From positions 20,585 through 84,584 of the forward strand of contig NW_027018095.1 in the NCBI RefSeq assembly GCF_032854445.1: a stretch of DNA of 64,000 bases, in the 5' to 3' direction. Under the pieces are notes generated by a model. It ran no database searches. It was not told the DNA's origin and worked only from the letters and a program-made list of their open reading frames with translations. Origin of the DNA: Liolophura sinensis (lineage: Eukaryota > Mollusca > Polyplacophora > Chitonida > Chitonidae). Every line of letters starts with the position of its first letter. Position 1 is the stretch's first letter. Position numbers and translations under genes: made by a program. This document shows positions 44,572 to 53,620 of the stretch, piece by piece.

Positions 44572-47350
44572 ATGTCATTAACTGTAACCTCTTTCAACTG
44601 TAGGTCACTTAAGACCTCTATACAGGAAGTTAAACAACTATGTGACCTTAGTGATGTATGTGTTCTTCAAGAAACTTGGCTCAGAAACTCGGAACATGAT
44701 TTACTGAATGCCATACACAATGACTTTTGTGGCTATGGTGTCTCGTCCATTGACGAAACCCTTCTAACTCCTGGGCGTCCCTTTGGTGGTATTGCTGTCC
44801 TCTGGAAAAAGTCGCTGGGAAGCTTGGCTAGTATTGTTGACTTCCATGACAATAGGCTGCTTGGCCTTCGTTTAGAGTCTGACTCAAGTAAACTATTGAT
44901 AATTAATATATACATGCCTACGGATTGTACAGATAATATTGACATATTTAATGATTATCTAGCTAAGATAAAGTCTATTATTGAAGAATCTGACATTCCC
45001 AACGTTGTGGTCATGGGAGACTGGAATGCAGACCCAAATGCTTCATTTGGAAAAGAGCTGAAAGATTTCTGTACTGACTCAGGACTATATAATTATGACT
45101 TAAATCTTCTCCCGCACTCTACGTTTACTTATGTCAGTGATGCCCACCTGACCACCCCGTGGTTAGATCACTGCCTCTGTTCCCAGCATGTTAGTGATTC
45201 TGTAAACAATATTAATGTGTTGTATGATTTTGTTACTTCTGACCATAAACCACTGTCTATTAACATTTCTTGGCAAAATTTACCCCGCCTCTATACTTCC
45301 AGCTCCAATCCAACTCGCCTGTTCATTGATTGGAGTAATCTTAATGGAAATGATATTGCTAGGTATACTTCTGTGACTAAACTCAAAATGAGATCTATAA
45401 CAATTCCATCTGAGGCTCTGAATTGCATGCAACCTAAATGTAAAACACATTCTGAAGAGTTATCTCAGTATTATCACAGTATTGTCACCGCTCTGCGTCA
45501 AGCTGGTTATGAAACCGTTGCAAAAAATAAGTCTTCTACTCGATACAATATTCCTGGTTGGAATGATCTAGTTAGTGACCTTCATGCTCATGCACGTGTA
45601 GCTTTCCTTCTTTGGAAAGAGCATGGCAGCCCTCGGAGTGGTGAAATCTGTAATTACATGCAAATGACTCGGCGTAAATTTAAGTATGCTGTTAGGGCCT
45701 GTAGGAAAAATGAGTCATCAATTCGAGCCGACAAAATGGCCCAAACTCTCTTCCAATGCAACTCGGAGGAATTCTGGAAAGAGGTGAATAACACCAATGC
45801 TAAGAATATGTCTCTCCCTATCAGTATTGATGACACTCATGGTGAAGCCAACATAGCATCTCTGTGGAAAGATAAATATGAATCTATTCTTAACTCAGTC
45901 AGAAATACCAGATAAAGTACTTGAGTATTTGACTGAATGTAATGATGCTCCATTCCATAGATTTACTACTGTGGAAGAGGTGTCTGATAAAATTAAGACT
46001 TTAAAACTGGGTAAATGTAGTGGGCCTGACAGTTTGAGCTCTGAGCACCTAAGGTATGGTGGTCCTGAAGTTGCACATCATCTCACACTCTGTATTAATG
46101 CACTTATGGCGCATTCTTGTCTCCCCAAGGAACTTACTGATGTTTACATTTCGCCAGTAATTAAGAGTAAGTCAGGAAATATAACTTCCTCCGACAATTA
46201 TCGACCTATTGCTGTCGCTACTACTATCTCGAAACTTATCGAAGGCCTTATTTTAGAAAAATGTCTTAACTTCTTCGACACCTCAGATTTTCAGTTTGGT
46301 TTTAAAGCTAATAGATCCACCGATCAATGCATTTTTGTGTTAAAAGAAGCTATCAACTACTATTGCTCTAATGGCAGCCCTGTTTTTGTTTGTTTCCTTG
46401 ATGCCAGTAAGGCTTTCGATCGCGTAAATCACTGGTGCTTACTGCAAAAACTGATTGATCGTAATGTACCTCCATGTATTATAAAGTTTCTCGAAGTATG
46501 GTTTAATACCCAAGAGTTCAGTATTAAATGGGGATCGTCCATATCAAGCCCTTTCCGTATCATAAACGGAGTTAGGCAAGGGGGGATTTTATCACCTACT
46601 CTGTTTAACCTATACCTCCATGAACTGGACGTTGCTCTGTCCGATAGTTGTGTTGGATGTAATGTTGGAGGTATATTTATCAATCACCTTATCTACGCCG
46701 ATGATATGTGTATAATCTGCCCGTCTGCAAAAGCAATGCAAGCTCTCTTTAAAGTATGTGAAGAGTATGCTCTTTCCCATGACATAATTTTTAATACCCG
46801 TAAGACTGTGTGTTTGGTTATTAAACCTAAAACATATAAAGATTTCAATCCCCCGCCTTTGTACCTTAATGAAAGATTGTTATCTTATGTCCAATCGTAT
46901 ACTTACCTTGGGCACATTATTACTGACAATTTGTCTGATGATGCGGACATTCTGTCTCAGAAAAGAAAGCTCTGTATTAGAGCCAACATGTTGATACGTA
47001 AGTTTAGTTCTTGTACTCAGCTTGTTAAAGTACAACTTTTTCGTAGTTTTTGTTGCAATATATACTGTTGTCAGCTTTGGTGTACTTTTCTGAAAAAGGT
47101 TATAAGCTCATTACGGGTCACTTACAATAATGCATTTAGATGGTTAATGTGTTTCAGGCGCGATTGTAGTGCCAGTTTTATGTTCTGCATTAATGGTGTA
47201 CCGTCCTTTGGTGAATTACTGCGCAGGTCAGTGTATTGTTTCAGACAGAGACTTATGTTTACTGACAATTCCATCGTAATAAAACTCCTGAATAGTGACG
47301 CCAGTATAACATCTCGGCTTCAGGAGAGGTGGTCAGTTTTACTATACTGA
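44572..47350 (+). pseudogene. LINE-B ORF2: endonuclease and reverse transcriptase, one frameshift
   Basis: Starts MSLTVTSFNCRSLKTSIQEV at 44572. Endonuclease to about residue 230 (VCVLQETWL, VVVMGDWNADPN, TSDHKPLSI). A frame change between 45878 and 45915 separates it from the RT frame (SSDNYRPIAVAT, FLDASKAFDRVNHW, NGVRQGGILSP, LIYADDMCII), which continues to 47350. A single frameshift in an otherwise open ORF indicates a recent insertion or a sequencing error. No RNase H. Function: target nicking and reverse transcription. Confidence 0.87.
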
Positions 47351-47780
47351 TGTGAAGTCGGTATATGTCGCCAATGTTATGTGTATATAATTAATTTTTA
47401 TTTTTTTTTTTTTTTTCTTTTTTTCTTTTTCTTTGTGTGTGTGTGTGTTTATCTTTTTTTATATGGACAATTCAGTCTGAAATAAAGCTCTATCTATCTT
47501 TCTTTTTTTTTTTTTTTTTTTTTTTTGTACGCCACAGCAATCTAGGCTGTGGGAAAACAGAACCAAATCTGTCCGCGGTATGTAAAACATACCTACATCC
47601 TTACCGACAGGACCAGCCCATCATTATATGACTAAAACGTCACAACCGGCAGACAGATAGAGCCAGGACAGACACAAGAAACAAATATCCATTAAAATTT
47701 ACAGTAAAACTTCCGAGTCAAAATAGGCGGAACTGCTGAAAACGTGAAGTCATGACACCAGGTCACGAACAATTGCCAGA

Positions 47781-50700
47781 TTAAAATTGGACAACGGGCC
47801 TACCGTTCCGCAGAACGCAAAGAATAGAATTGCGACACCAGGTGGTCTTGAATGTCGCCAATTTTCCCAGCCTGCGATGCCGTTCAAAAACAGTCATCAA
47901 GTGGTACTGCAGGTCCCTGTGGAAAAGGCTGGGCACCACCTTAAGATGGTCGATCACGTGATTGTGTGCTACCACGTAGCACCGATGCCTCCAAATCGAC
48001 CAGATGCAAAGAAACACCTGATCTCTGACGACCGGTTTCAATGAAGGCGGCACTTGTCTCAAGTCCCCCCACAACACATCTTCCAGGCTTAACGAGAACC
48101 CTCGTCCGAGGAGGCGCCCAATTGTCCGTTCCAACATCTGCCACATGCTGGACGCACCCGGGCAATGCCACACAAGGTGTTCTACGGTCTCGTCTTGAGA
48201 CGAGCACAAAGGACAGTCGGCAGATGCAGACAGTCCTGCTCGGACTAACTTATGCCCGACCCACCACTGTCTGTGCCACAGCAGCCAAACAGCCTCCTTA
48301 GCTCGGTTGTCTACCCCAGACTTCCAGAGCGATAAAAACAAGTTCCTCCAGGACGATGGCACCCAACCCAACTGTTGCCACTTCTGAACTCCGGCGGGGG
48401 TTACGCTGTTGTCCACCAGAAGGATCCGATACCATCTCCTGGAGGAAAGCTGAGAAAGGTCCTGTTGATTAACTTTATACCTCGTCCGGCTGGGATTCGT
48501 GACAGTATCCGGCAGACTGAACCATGCCTTCGGTATTGCCCTTCGCACAGCTGCTAGGTGACGCCAATTGACGGACTCCAAGACCAGCCACACTCTGGTG
48601 CCTCCATCCACAATATCCGACAATCGCCGGAAACTGGGCGTGGCCGTCTTACCAGGAATCAAGGGTCTTCCACCCTCTCCCAAAATTAGGGGATTTCCAT
48701 ACAAAGGCTGATCCAGAGCTTCCTGCCACGAAACCGGATCAGCCTCAGTCCGTTTCAGCTTAAAGAAGGTTTTCAGATGGTCGAAGTACCACCGAGGAAG
48801 AGAACTGAAACGCTTTGGAGCTTTAAGCAGCCGGAAAAAATCAACCACCGCGTGGGGTTCACTTTTCGACGCCATAAGCCTCCGGCCTACCTGAGCCCAC
48901 CGAGACGAACTCAACATAAGCCGCTCCAAAAAGGCCAGCTTTAAGGACTGAACCTTCTTGGGGATATCTACGAGGCCTAGACCTCCACTTGCCTTGGGGA
49001 GGGTACAAACTTTGGAAGAGACCAGAGGCTTTTTACTCTTCCACAAAAAATCCCGACACATCCCAACTAATGTGTGCTCCTTATCCGCCGGCAAGTCAAA
49101 GACTGAGGCAACATACCACAATTTCGACATTGCCAGCAAGTTTAACACAAGGACTCGCCAAACAATGCTTAGGCCTCTCTTGCTCCACCCCTTGAGGGTG
49201 CTGCCGACCTTCTGGATGCGGTCATTCCAGTTAACAGAAGCCGCGTTTTTTGCACCTTGTTTTACCCCCAAGAGTTTGACGTGATCCAGTGACCATTCAA
49301 TACCCAAAGGAGTATCGGCACGACCCTTCCAAGCACCCAAGAATAACCCTTTTGACTTGGATCTGTTGACTTTGCAGCCAGACGCTTTCTGGTACTTGTT
49401 CAAGACCGTCTCAGCAATGTGGAAGTCTTCATCATCTCCCACGAAGAGAGATGCGTCGTCGGCATACTGGGAGATTTTGATCGGTTCTTCGACATCAGGG
49501 ACTCTCACTCCCTTCATGTCAGAAGACCTCACAACCACCCCAAGAACCTCTGCGGCCAGAACGTAAAGCAGGGGAGACAGAGGACAGCCCTGGCGAACTC
49601 CACGCTCGAGGAGAACAGGGTCACCAATAAAACCATTCACCATTACACGACTTACAGGAGACTTGTGAAGAAGCCGGATCCATTTACAAAAAACAGGCCC
49701 GAACCCCATCCGCTCCAACACTTTGTGCATAAAAGCCCATTCCAAACGATCAAAAGCCTTCTCGTTATCAAGGCTTATTATTGCCGCCTCGATATCCTCG
49801 TCTTCGACCAGCTCTATAAGGTCCCGAACAAGGAAGCTATTGGTGAGGATTGACCTCCCTGGCACAGAACAGGTCTGATCACTGTGAACAACAAGGCCCA
49901 TCACGGATCCAAGTCTGCGGGTTAGCGCCTTCGTAATGATCTTATAATCGGCACACAAGAGTGAAATCGGCCTCCAATTCCGCAGGTCCTCTTTTAGCCC
50001 CCGCTTGTGAACGAGCCTGACAAGAGCCTGCTGCACTGAATCGGTTAACTCACCCTGCTCAAAAGCCTCGTTGGCAACGTCCAGCAGGATAGGGCCTAGG
50101 ACATCCCAGAAAGCCAAATACAGTTCGACAGGAAGACCATCGAAACCTGGGGACTTATTCAGCGTCATGGACTTTGCTGCAGAGTGCAGCTCTTCCAAAG
50201 TGAACGGCTGTTCACAGATCGCGGACTCCTGAGGAGGCAAGATCTGGGAGATCTGGGAGATCAACTCCTCCATGCAATTTCTCTCAACTCCCTCTGAGGT
50301 GAAGAGGCTCTGGTAGAAATCGCATGTGGCCTGCAATAAATCCTTGGTGGACCGGACTGAACGGCCATCAGGAGTTGCTACTTCGCGGATAAGTTTTTCA
50401 GTAGCACGCGACTTCTCCAAAGAACAGAAATAGCGAGTGGGGTTCTCGCCTTCCACCTGCCACTTGACTCTGGCACGAACGGCGGCTGCTTTATAAGCCT
50501 GTTGCTCACCAGCCCGCACTTTACGTTTTAGACCTTCCAACAAGTCAACTAGATGGGTCTCCCCATCACTAACTCTTTTAGAGACCTTGTTGTAATCCTT
50601 TAGGAGTTTACGTTGAGCCCGTTTACGGCAACGTGCCCTAGCCTTACTGTACGACAGTGCCACCCGCTTAAGCCCAGATTTGCCCTCCTCCCAGAATTCA

Positions 50701-51557
50701 GCAGCAGACCTAAAAGAATCCCTCTCTGACATCCAAGCGGCAAAATAATCTCGCATGTTCTTGTGAAACTCTTCGTCATTCAAAAGGCTGACGTTGAGCT
50801 TCCAGAACCCCGGACCTTTCTCTACCCAATCCCCTGAATCAAATTTGGCTGTGACCATAGTATGATCAGACATGGCAGTGGGTTCATGACCTGCATGAAC
50901 CAGATGTCCAAGGAGATCCTTGCTACAATACACTCTATCCAGACGCGAAGAGTGCGCACCAGTTGGCGAGGTCCAAGTGTATTCATGGGCATCAGGATGA
51001 AGGAACCTAAAAGTATCCGACAGAGAATATGTTTTAATCAAAGTTGCCAAGGGAGCAGTAGACGAATCAGAAGCTACCGCGGCCGTGCTTCGCCTATCTA
51101 TTAGAGGATTTAAGACGCAATTGAAATCTCCGGCCAGGAAGACGTTGGTGTTTGAATCACCCAAAACTCTTTCTAGACCTTGGAAAAACCGACGACGGTC
51201 AGGAACATATGTTGGTGCATGTACGGCGACAAACGTAAAATCAAAGCCTGAATACTCCGCCCCAACCTTGACCCAACGACCACCGGGATCAGTGACAGAT
51301 GACACTATGGTCCCCGAGGCGAGGAAAGAAACAAGAAACACAATAGCCGTGCCCGCTCTATGATTCGAGCCGGAAGAGGAAAAGACTTCCCCTTTCACAG
51401 CTGTTTCAAACCGGGTTACGTCATTGACGTCAGTAAAATGCGTCTCTTGTAGAAAAGCAACATCTGCTTTTAATGACCTGAAGGTATGGCCAAGGGAAAA
51501 TTGCTTCCAGTCCGAAAGCAAACCCTGACAATTTAGTGTGACAACATTCAGAGCCAT
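47781..51557 (-). CDS. LINE-C ORF2: endonuclease-reverse transcriptase, intact (about 1258 aa)
   Basis: The start MALNVVTLNCQGLLSDWKQ at 51557 gives the canonical endonuclease opening; the open frame extends upstream to 51671 but that part overlaps ORF1 and looks non-coding. Endonuclease to about residue 230 (FLQETHF, FLAGDFNCVLNP, SDHTMV). RT around residues 430-740 (SLDNEKAFDRLEW, ERGVRQGCPLSPLLY, ISQYADDASLFVG with the YADD box). The C-terminal Cys/His motif CPLCSSQDETVEHLVWHC is CX2CX8HX4C, the usual L1/Tx1 tail. Seven bases separate it from the ORF1 stop. Length suits the family and no stop or frameshift is seen. Confidence 0.92.
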   Translation of the reverse strand: MALNVVTLNCQGLLSDWKQFSLGHTFRSLKADVAFLQETHFTDVNDVTRFETAVKGEVFSSSGSNHRAGTAIVFLVSFLASGTIVSSVTDPGGRWVKVGAEYSGFDFTFVAVHAPTYVPDRRRFFQGLERVLGDSNTNVFLAGDFNCVLNPLIDRRSTAAVASDSSTAPLATLIKTYSLSDTFRFLHPDAHEYTWTSPTGAHSSRLDRVYCSKDLLGHLVHAGHEPTAMSDHTMVTAKFDSGDWVEKGPGFWKLNVSLLNDEEFHKNMRDYFAAWMSERDSFRSAAEFWEEGKSGLKRVALSYSKARARCRKRAQRKLLKDYNKVSKRVSDGETHLVDLLEGLKRKVRAGEQQAYKAAAVRARVKWQVEGENPTRYFCSLEKSRATEKLIREVATPDGRSVRSTKDLLQATCDFYQSLFTSEGVERNCMEELISQISQILPPQESAICEQPFTLEELHSAAKSMTLNKSPGFDGLPVELYLAFWDVLGPILLDVANEAFEQGELTDSVQQALVRLVHKRGLKEDLRNWRPISLLCADYKIITKALTRRLGSVMGLVVHSDQTCSVPGRSILTNSFLVRDLIELVEDEDIEAAIISLDNEKAFDRLEWAFMHKVLERMGFGPVFCKWIRLLHKSPVSRVMVNGFIGDPVLLERGVRQGCPLSPLLYVLAAEVLGVVVRSSDMKGVRVPDVEEPIKISQYADDASLFVGDDEDFHIAETVLNKYQKASGCKVNRSKSKGLFLGAWKGRADTPLGIEWSLDHVKLLGVKQGAKNAASVNWNDRIQKVGSTLKGWSKRGLSIVWRVLVLNLLAMSKLWYVASVFDLPADKEHTLVGMCRDFLWKSKKPLVSSKVCTLPKASGGLGLVDIPKKVQSLKLAFLERLMLSSSRWAQVGRRLMASKSEPHAVVDFFRLLKAPKRFSSLPRWYFDHLKTFFKLKRTEADPVSWQEALDQPLYGNPLILGEGGRPLIPGKTATPSFRRLSDIVDGGTRVWLVLESVNWRHLAAVRRAIPKAWFSLPDTVTNPSRTRYKVNQQDLSQLSSRRWYRILLVDNSVTPAGVQKWQQLGWVPSSWRNLFLSLWKSGVDNRAKEAVWLLWHRQWWVGHKLVRAGLSASADCPLCSSQDETVEHLVWHCPGASSMWQMLERTIGRLLGRGFSLSLEDVLWGDLRQVPPSLKPVVRDQVFLCIWSIWRHRCYVVAHNHVIDHLKVVPSLFHRDLQYHLMTVFERHRRLGKLATFKTTWCRNSILCVLRNGRPVVQF

Positions 51558-51564
51558 TATGGAT

Positions 51565-53076
51565 CTATTTAAGTTTTGTTTTTCTCGACTTCTTGTACAG
51601 GGCAGCCTTGCGTGCAGCAAAGTCCTCCTGGGACAGGTAAATGACTTTCCTCTGTTTCCTGACTTTCTCAATTTTTGAGTCGCGGCGCATGGTCCGATAA
51701 TGGACTCCTAAAGAAGTGGAAACAGGGACTAAAACCTCGCCTTGATCGTTAGCGTATGCCGGCATTGACTCGTCAAGGTCTTCTCCCCGAACGGAATCCT
51801 CCATTTCCGACGTCGTGTCGTCCATGGGGATAACCGATCCAGAGGCTTCAATGCCGCTAACTTGGTCTTTTGAGGTGTCTACAAAAATGGCCTCTGAAGC
51901 GGTACTCCATAAGGACTCATTTATATCTTGTTTTGCAACTGGCTGGGAAAAGGTAAATGACTGACTCCACAAGTCTTGTGAAGAGTCTTGCTCGGGAGAC
52001 TGACCGGTCGAGCTGTACGGAACCAACGGTTCAGTGAAACTCAACGATACTTCCTCCTGTTTGACCTGGCTAGAAACTGATGAAATACCATCATCTGCAT
52101 TTTTGTCCACATCATTTTCCTCCTCTTTACCCTCTTCATTGCTACCACCCTCCAGCCCATCCTTACCATTATCCATAGCATCTTTATCATTCCCGTCCTC
52201 TGCCTCATTCACCTCATTTTTATCATCATTACCCACTACATCATTGCTACTCTCCTGTCCACCATTCGTATCCCCATTCACCATTTCACAATCATCCTCA
52301 GCCTCATTACTATCATCCATGTCATCATCACTGTCAACCTTTCTGTCATTATCTCCCTGCTCATTGTCATGATCATCATTATTCATATCCTCGTCGTCCT
52401 TATTACCACTATCATCCATCGCAACTGCGATGTCATCTTCATCTCCACTACTTGTCCCATTGTCACTACTCTCAGTGTCCAGATCTTGAGGACAATTCTT
52501 TTGAAAATGACCTTCTTGCTTGCAAATCAAACATTTGTTTCTCAGCGGGCAGTCATTTTTGAGGTGGTCTGTCGCCTGGCACAGGTGACAAGCTCGCACC
52601 TGCCCTCTGTACCAGACTGGTAACCGAAAAGATGCTCCCACCCATATGGCTTCAGGAATGGTGGACGAAATGTTGCTCATCCATATTCTCCTAACCCCAT
52701 TTTGCAAGGTTCTGTCGAACAGGTAGCATTCTCGCTCGACAGAGTGCACCGTTCCAAACTGTTTGAGAGCAGCCCCTATCCGTTCATCCGGAATCTCATA
52801 GGGGCTCTTCACCTTAACCAAAGTTCTGGATTGCTCAACTTCATAAACCGGACAGTTTACCCCATTAAGCACCAGATCTTCATCAAGCAGTTTTTGCTTG
52901 ACCTCCTCATTGGCAACAGTGACATTCCACAGATCCTCAGTAACGTGGACCAAACCCCTCAACACTTTGGGTCCGCTGCCAATACGTTCCTGCAACCCAT
53001 GATAAACTTCAATGGCTTTTATATTGCCTTTAATCCGCAATTTAAGGCTAAGAGGCCTTTTAATGCGGAAAGCCAT
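51565..53076 (-). CDS. LINE-C ORF1: RRM-like protein with two CCHC knuckles and an acidic tail (503 aa)
   Basis: Starts MAFRIKRPLSLKLRIKGNIK just after a long homopolymer. Residues about 15-150 resemble an RRM-type fold; knuckles CHLCQATDHLKNDC (163-176) and CLICKQEGHFQKNC (182-195) are both CX2CX4HX4C. Residues about 200-330 are an extremely Asp/Glu/Asn-rich low-complexity stretch (DNGTSSGDEDDIAVAMDDSG and onward), followed by a Ser/Gln-rich region and a basic end (RKQRKVIYL). Presumed nucleic-acid chaperone and RNP component. Intact frame. Confidence 0.88.
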   Translation of the reverse strand: MAFRIKRPLSLKLRIKGNIKAIEVYHGLQERIGSGPKVLRGLVHVTEDLWNVTVANEEVKQKLLDEDLVLNGVNCPVYEVEQSRTLVKVKSPYEIPDERIGAALKQFGTVHSVERECYLFDRTLQNGVRRIWMSNISSTIPEAIWVGASFRLPVWYRGQVRACHLCQATDHLKNDCPLRNKCLICKQEGHFQKNCPQDLDTESSDNGTSSGDEDDIAVAMDDSGNKDDEDMNNDDHDNEQGDNDRKVDSDDDMDDSNEAEDDCEMVNGDTNGGQESSNDVVGNDDKNEVNEAEDGNDKDAMDNGKDGLEGGSNEEGKEEENDVDKNADDGISSVSSQVKQEEVSLSFTEPLVPYSSTGQSPEQDSSQDLWSQSFTFSQPVAKQDINESLWSTASEAIFVDTSKDQVSGIEASGSVIPMDDTTSEMEDSVRGEDLDESMPAYANDQGEVLVPVSTSLGVHYRTMRRDSKIEKVRKQRKVIYLSQEDFAARKAALYKKSRKTKLK

Positions 53077-53089
53077 TCTGGTGGTGGTT

Positions 53090-53137
<48 letters not shown>

Positions 53138-53620
53138 CTCGCCCAAAGGCGCTACCCGGCTGACACGTCCAACTGTGTTGGCAGCCAGTCAGGTACTGCA
53201 CTGTGTGCTCAACCCCTTCACTGATCAATGAACAGTGGCCAATAAACTTCGTGCAAGAGTGCACGAATTTGCTGCCTGTTATTCACACAAGCCTTTGTGT
53301 GCCCTGCTAGCCCGGGATGAATGGCGCTCGACCGGCCAAGCTGACCTTGTTCACTGTCCTATGCTGTAACCTGTATAGGCCTCCAACACAGGCCACGACA
53401 ACTGGTGCCGGAGCCAAGCCGCGAGGGCTGGCCCACCGGCCACGCTGGCCAAACAGCAAAACGTCAAAAAACTAGTCAAAAATATAGAATTTCTGACTAC
53501 AAACTATATCAATGGATAGCTCGTGACAAGAGAAATCTGTGAGTATCACAAACACACAAGAAATCACTGGAAATTAAGAGAAATGAAGTCTGACAGATGG
53601 AGCGATCTGACAACACGTCC
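53077..53620 (-). promoter_or_regulatory. LINE-C 5' UTR with (T)45 tract
   Basis: Non-coding leader whose transcribed-strand end is a run of 45 T (plus strand A at 53091-53135) only 14 bases before the ORF1 ATG. The upstream part is GC-rich. Promoter function is inferred from LINE biology. Confidence 0.55.

Larger units (their letters stand above)
43084..47502 (+). mobile_element. LINE-B: CR1/L2/Rex-like non-LTR retrotransposon
   Basis: A 4.4-kb element with ORF1, ORF2 (endonuclease plus RT, no RNase H seen), a T-rich 3' UTR with (TG)n, AATAAA at about 47480 and a (CTAT)n-like end. Clade is uncertain: RT block wording (NGVRQGGILSPTLFN, YADDMCII, YLGHIITD) fits the CR1/L2/Rex1/RTE-X range. 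The 5' boundary is approximate; GACC at 43080-43083 also occurs at 53621-53624 beyond LINE-C. Confidence 0.82.
47503..53620 (-). mobile_element. LINE-C: Tx1/L1-like non-LTR retrotransposon, apparently intact
   Basis: A 6.1-kb minus-strand element with a 5' UTR (53620-53077), two intact ORFs and a poly(A) tail seen as 24 T at 47503-47526. RT wording (WRPISLLCADYKIITKAL, CSVPGRSILTNSFLVRDLIE) is close to the Tx1 group in the L1 superfamily; RNase H is absent. It lies tail-to-tail against LINE-B. Confidence 0.87.

Noticed and set aside
43084-53620. LINE-B and LINE-C as one twin-primed insertion
   Set aside because: Twin priming joins 5' ends internally, whereas here the 3' tails meet.
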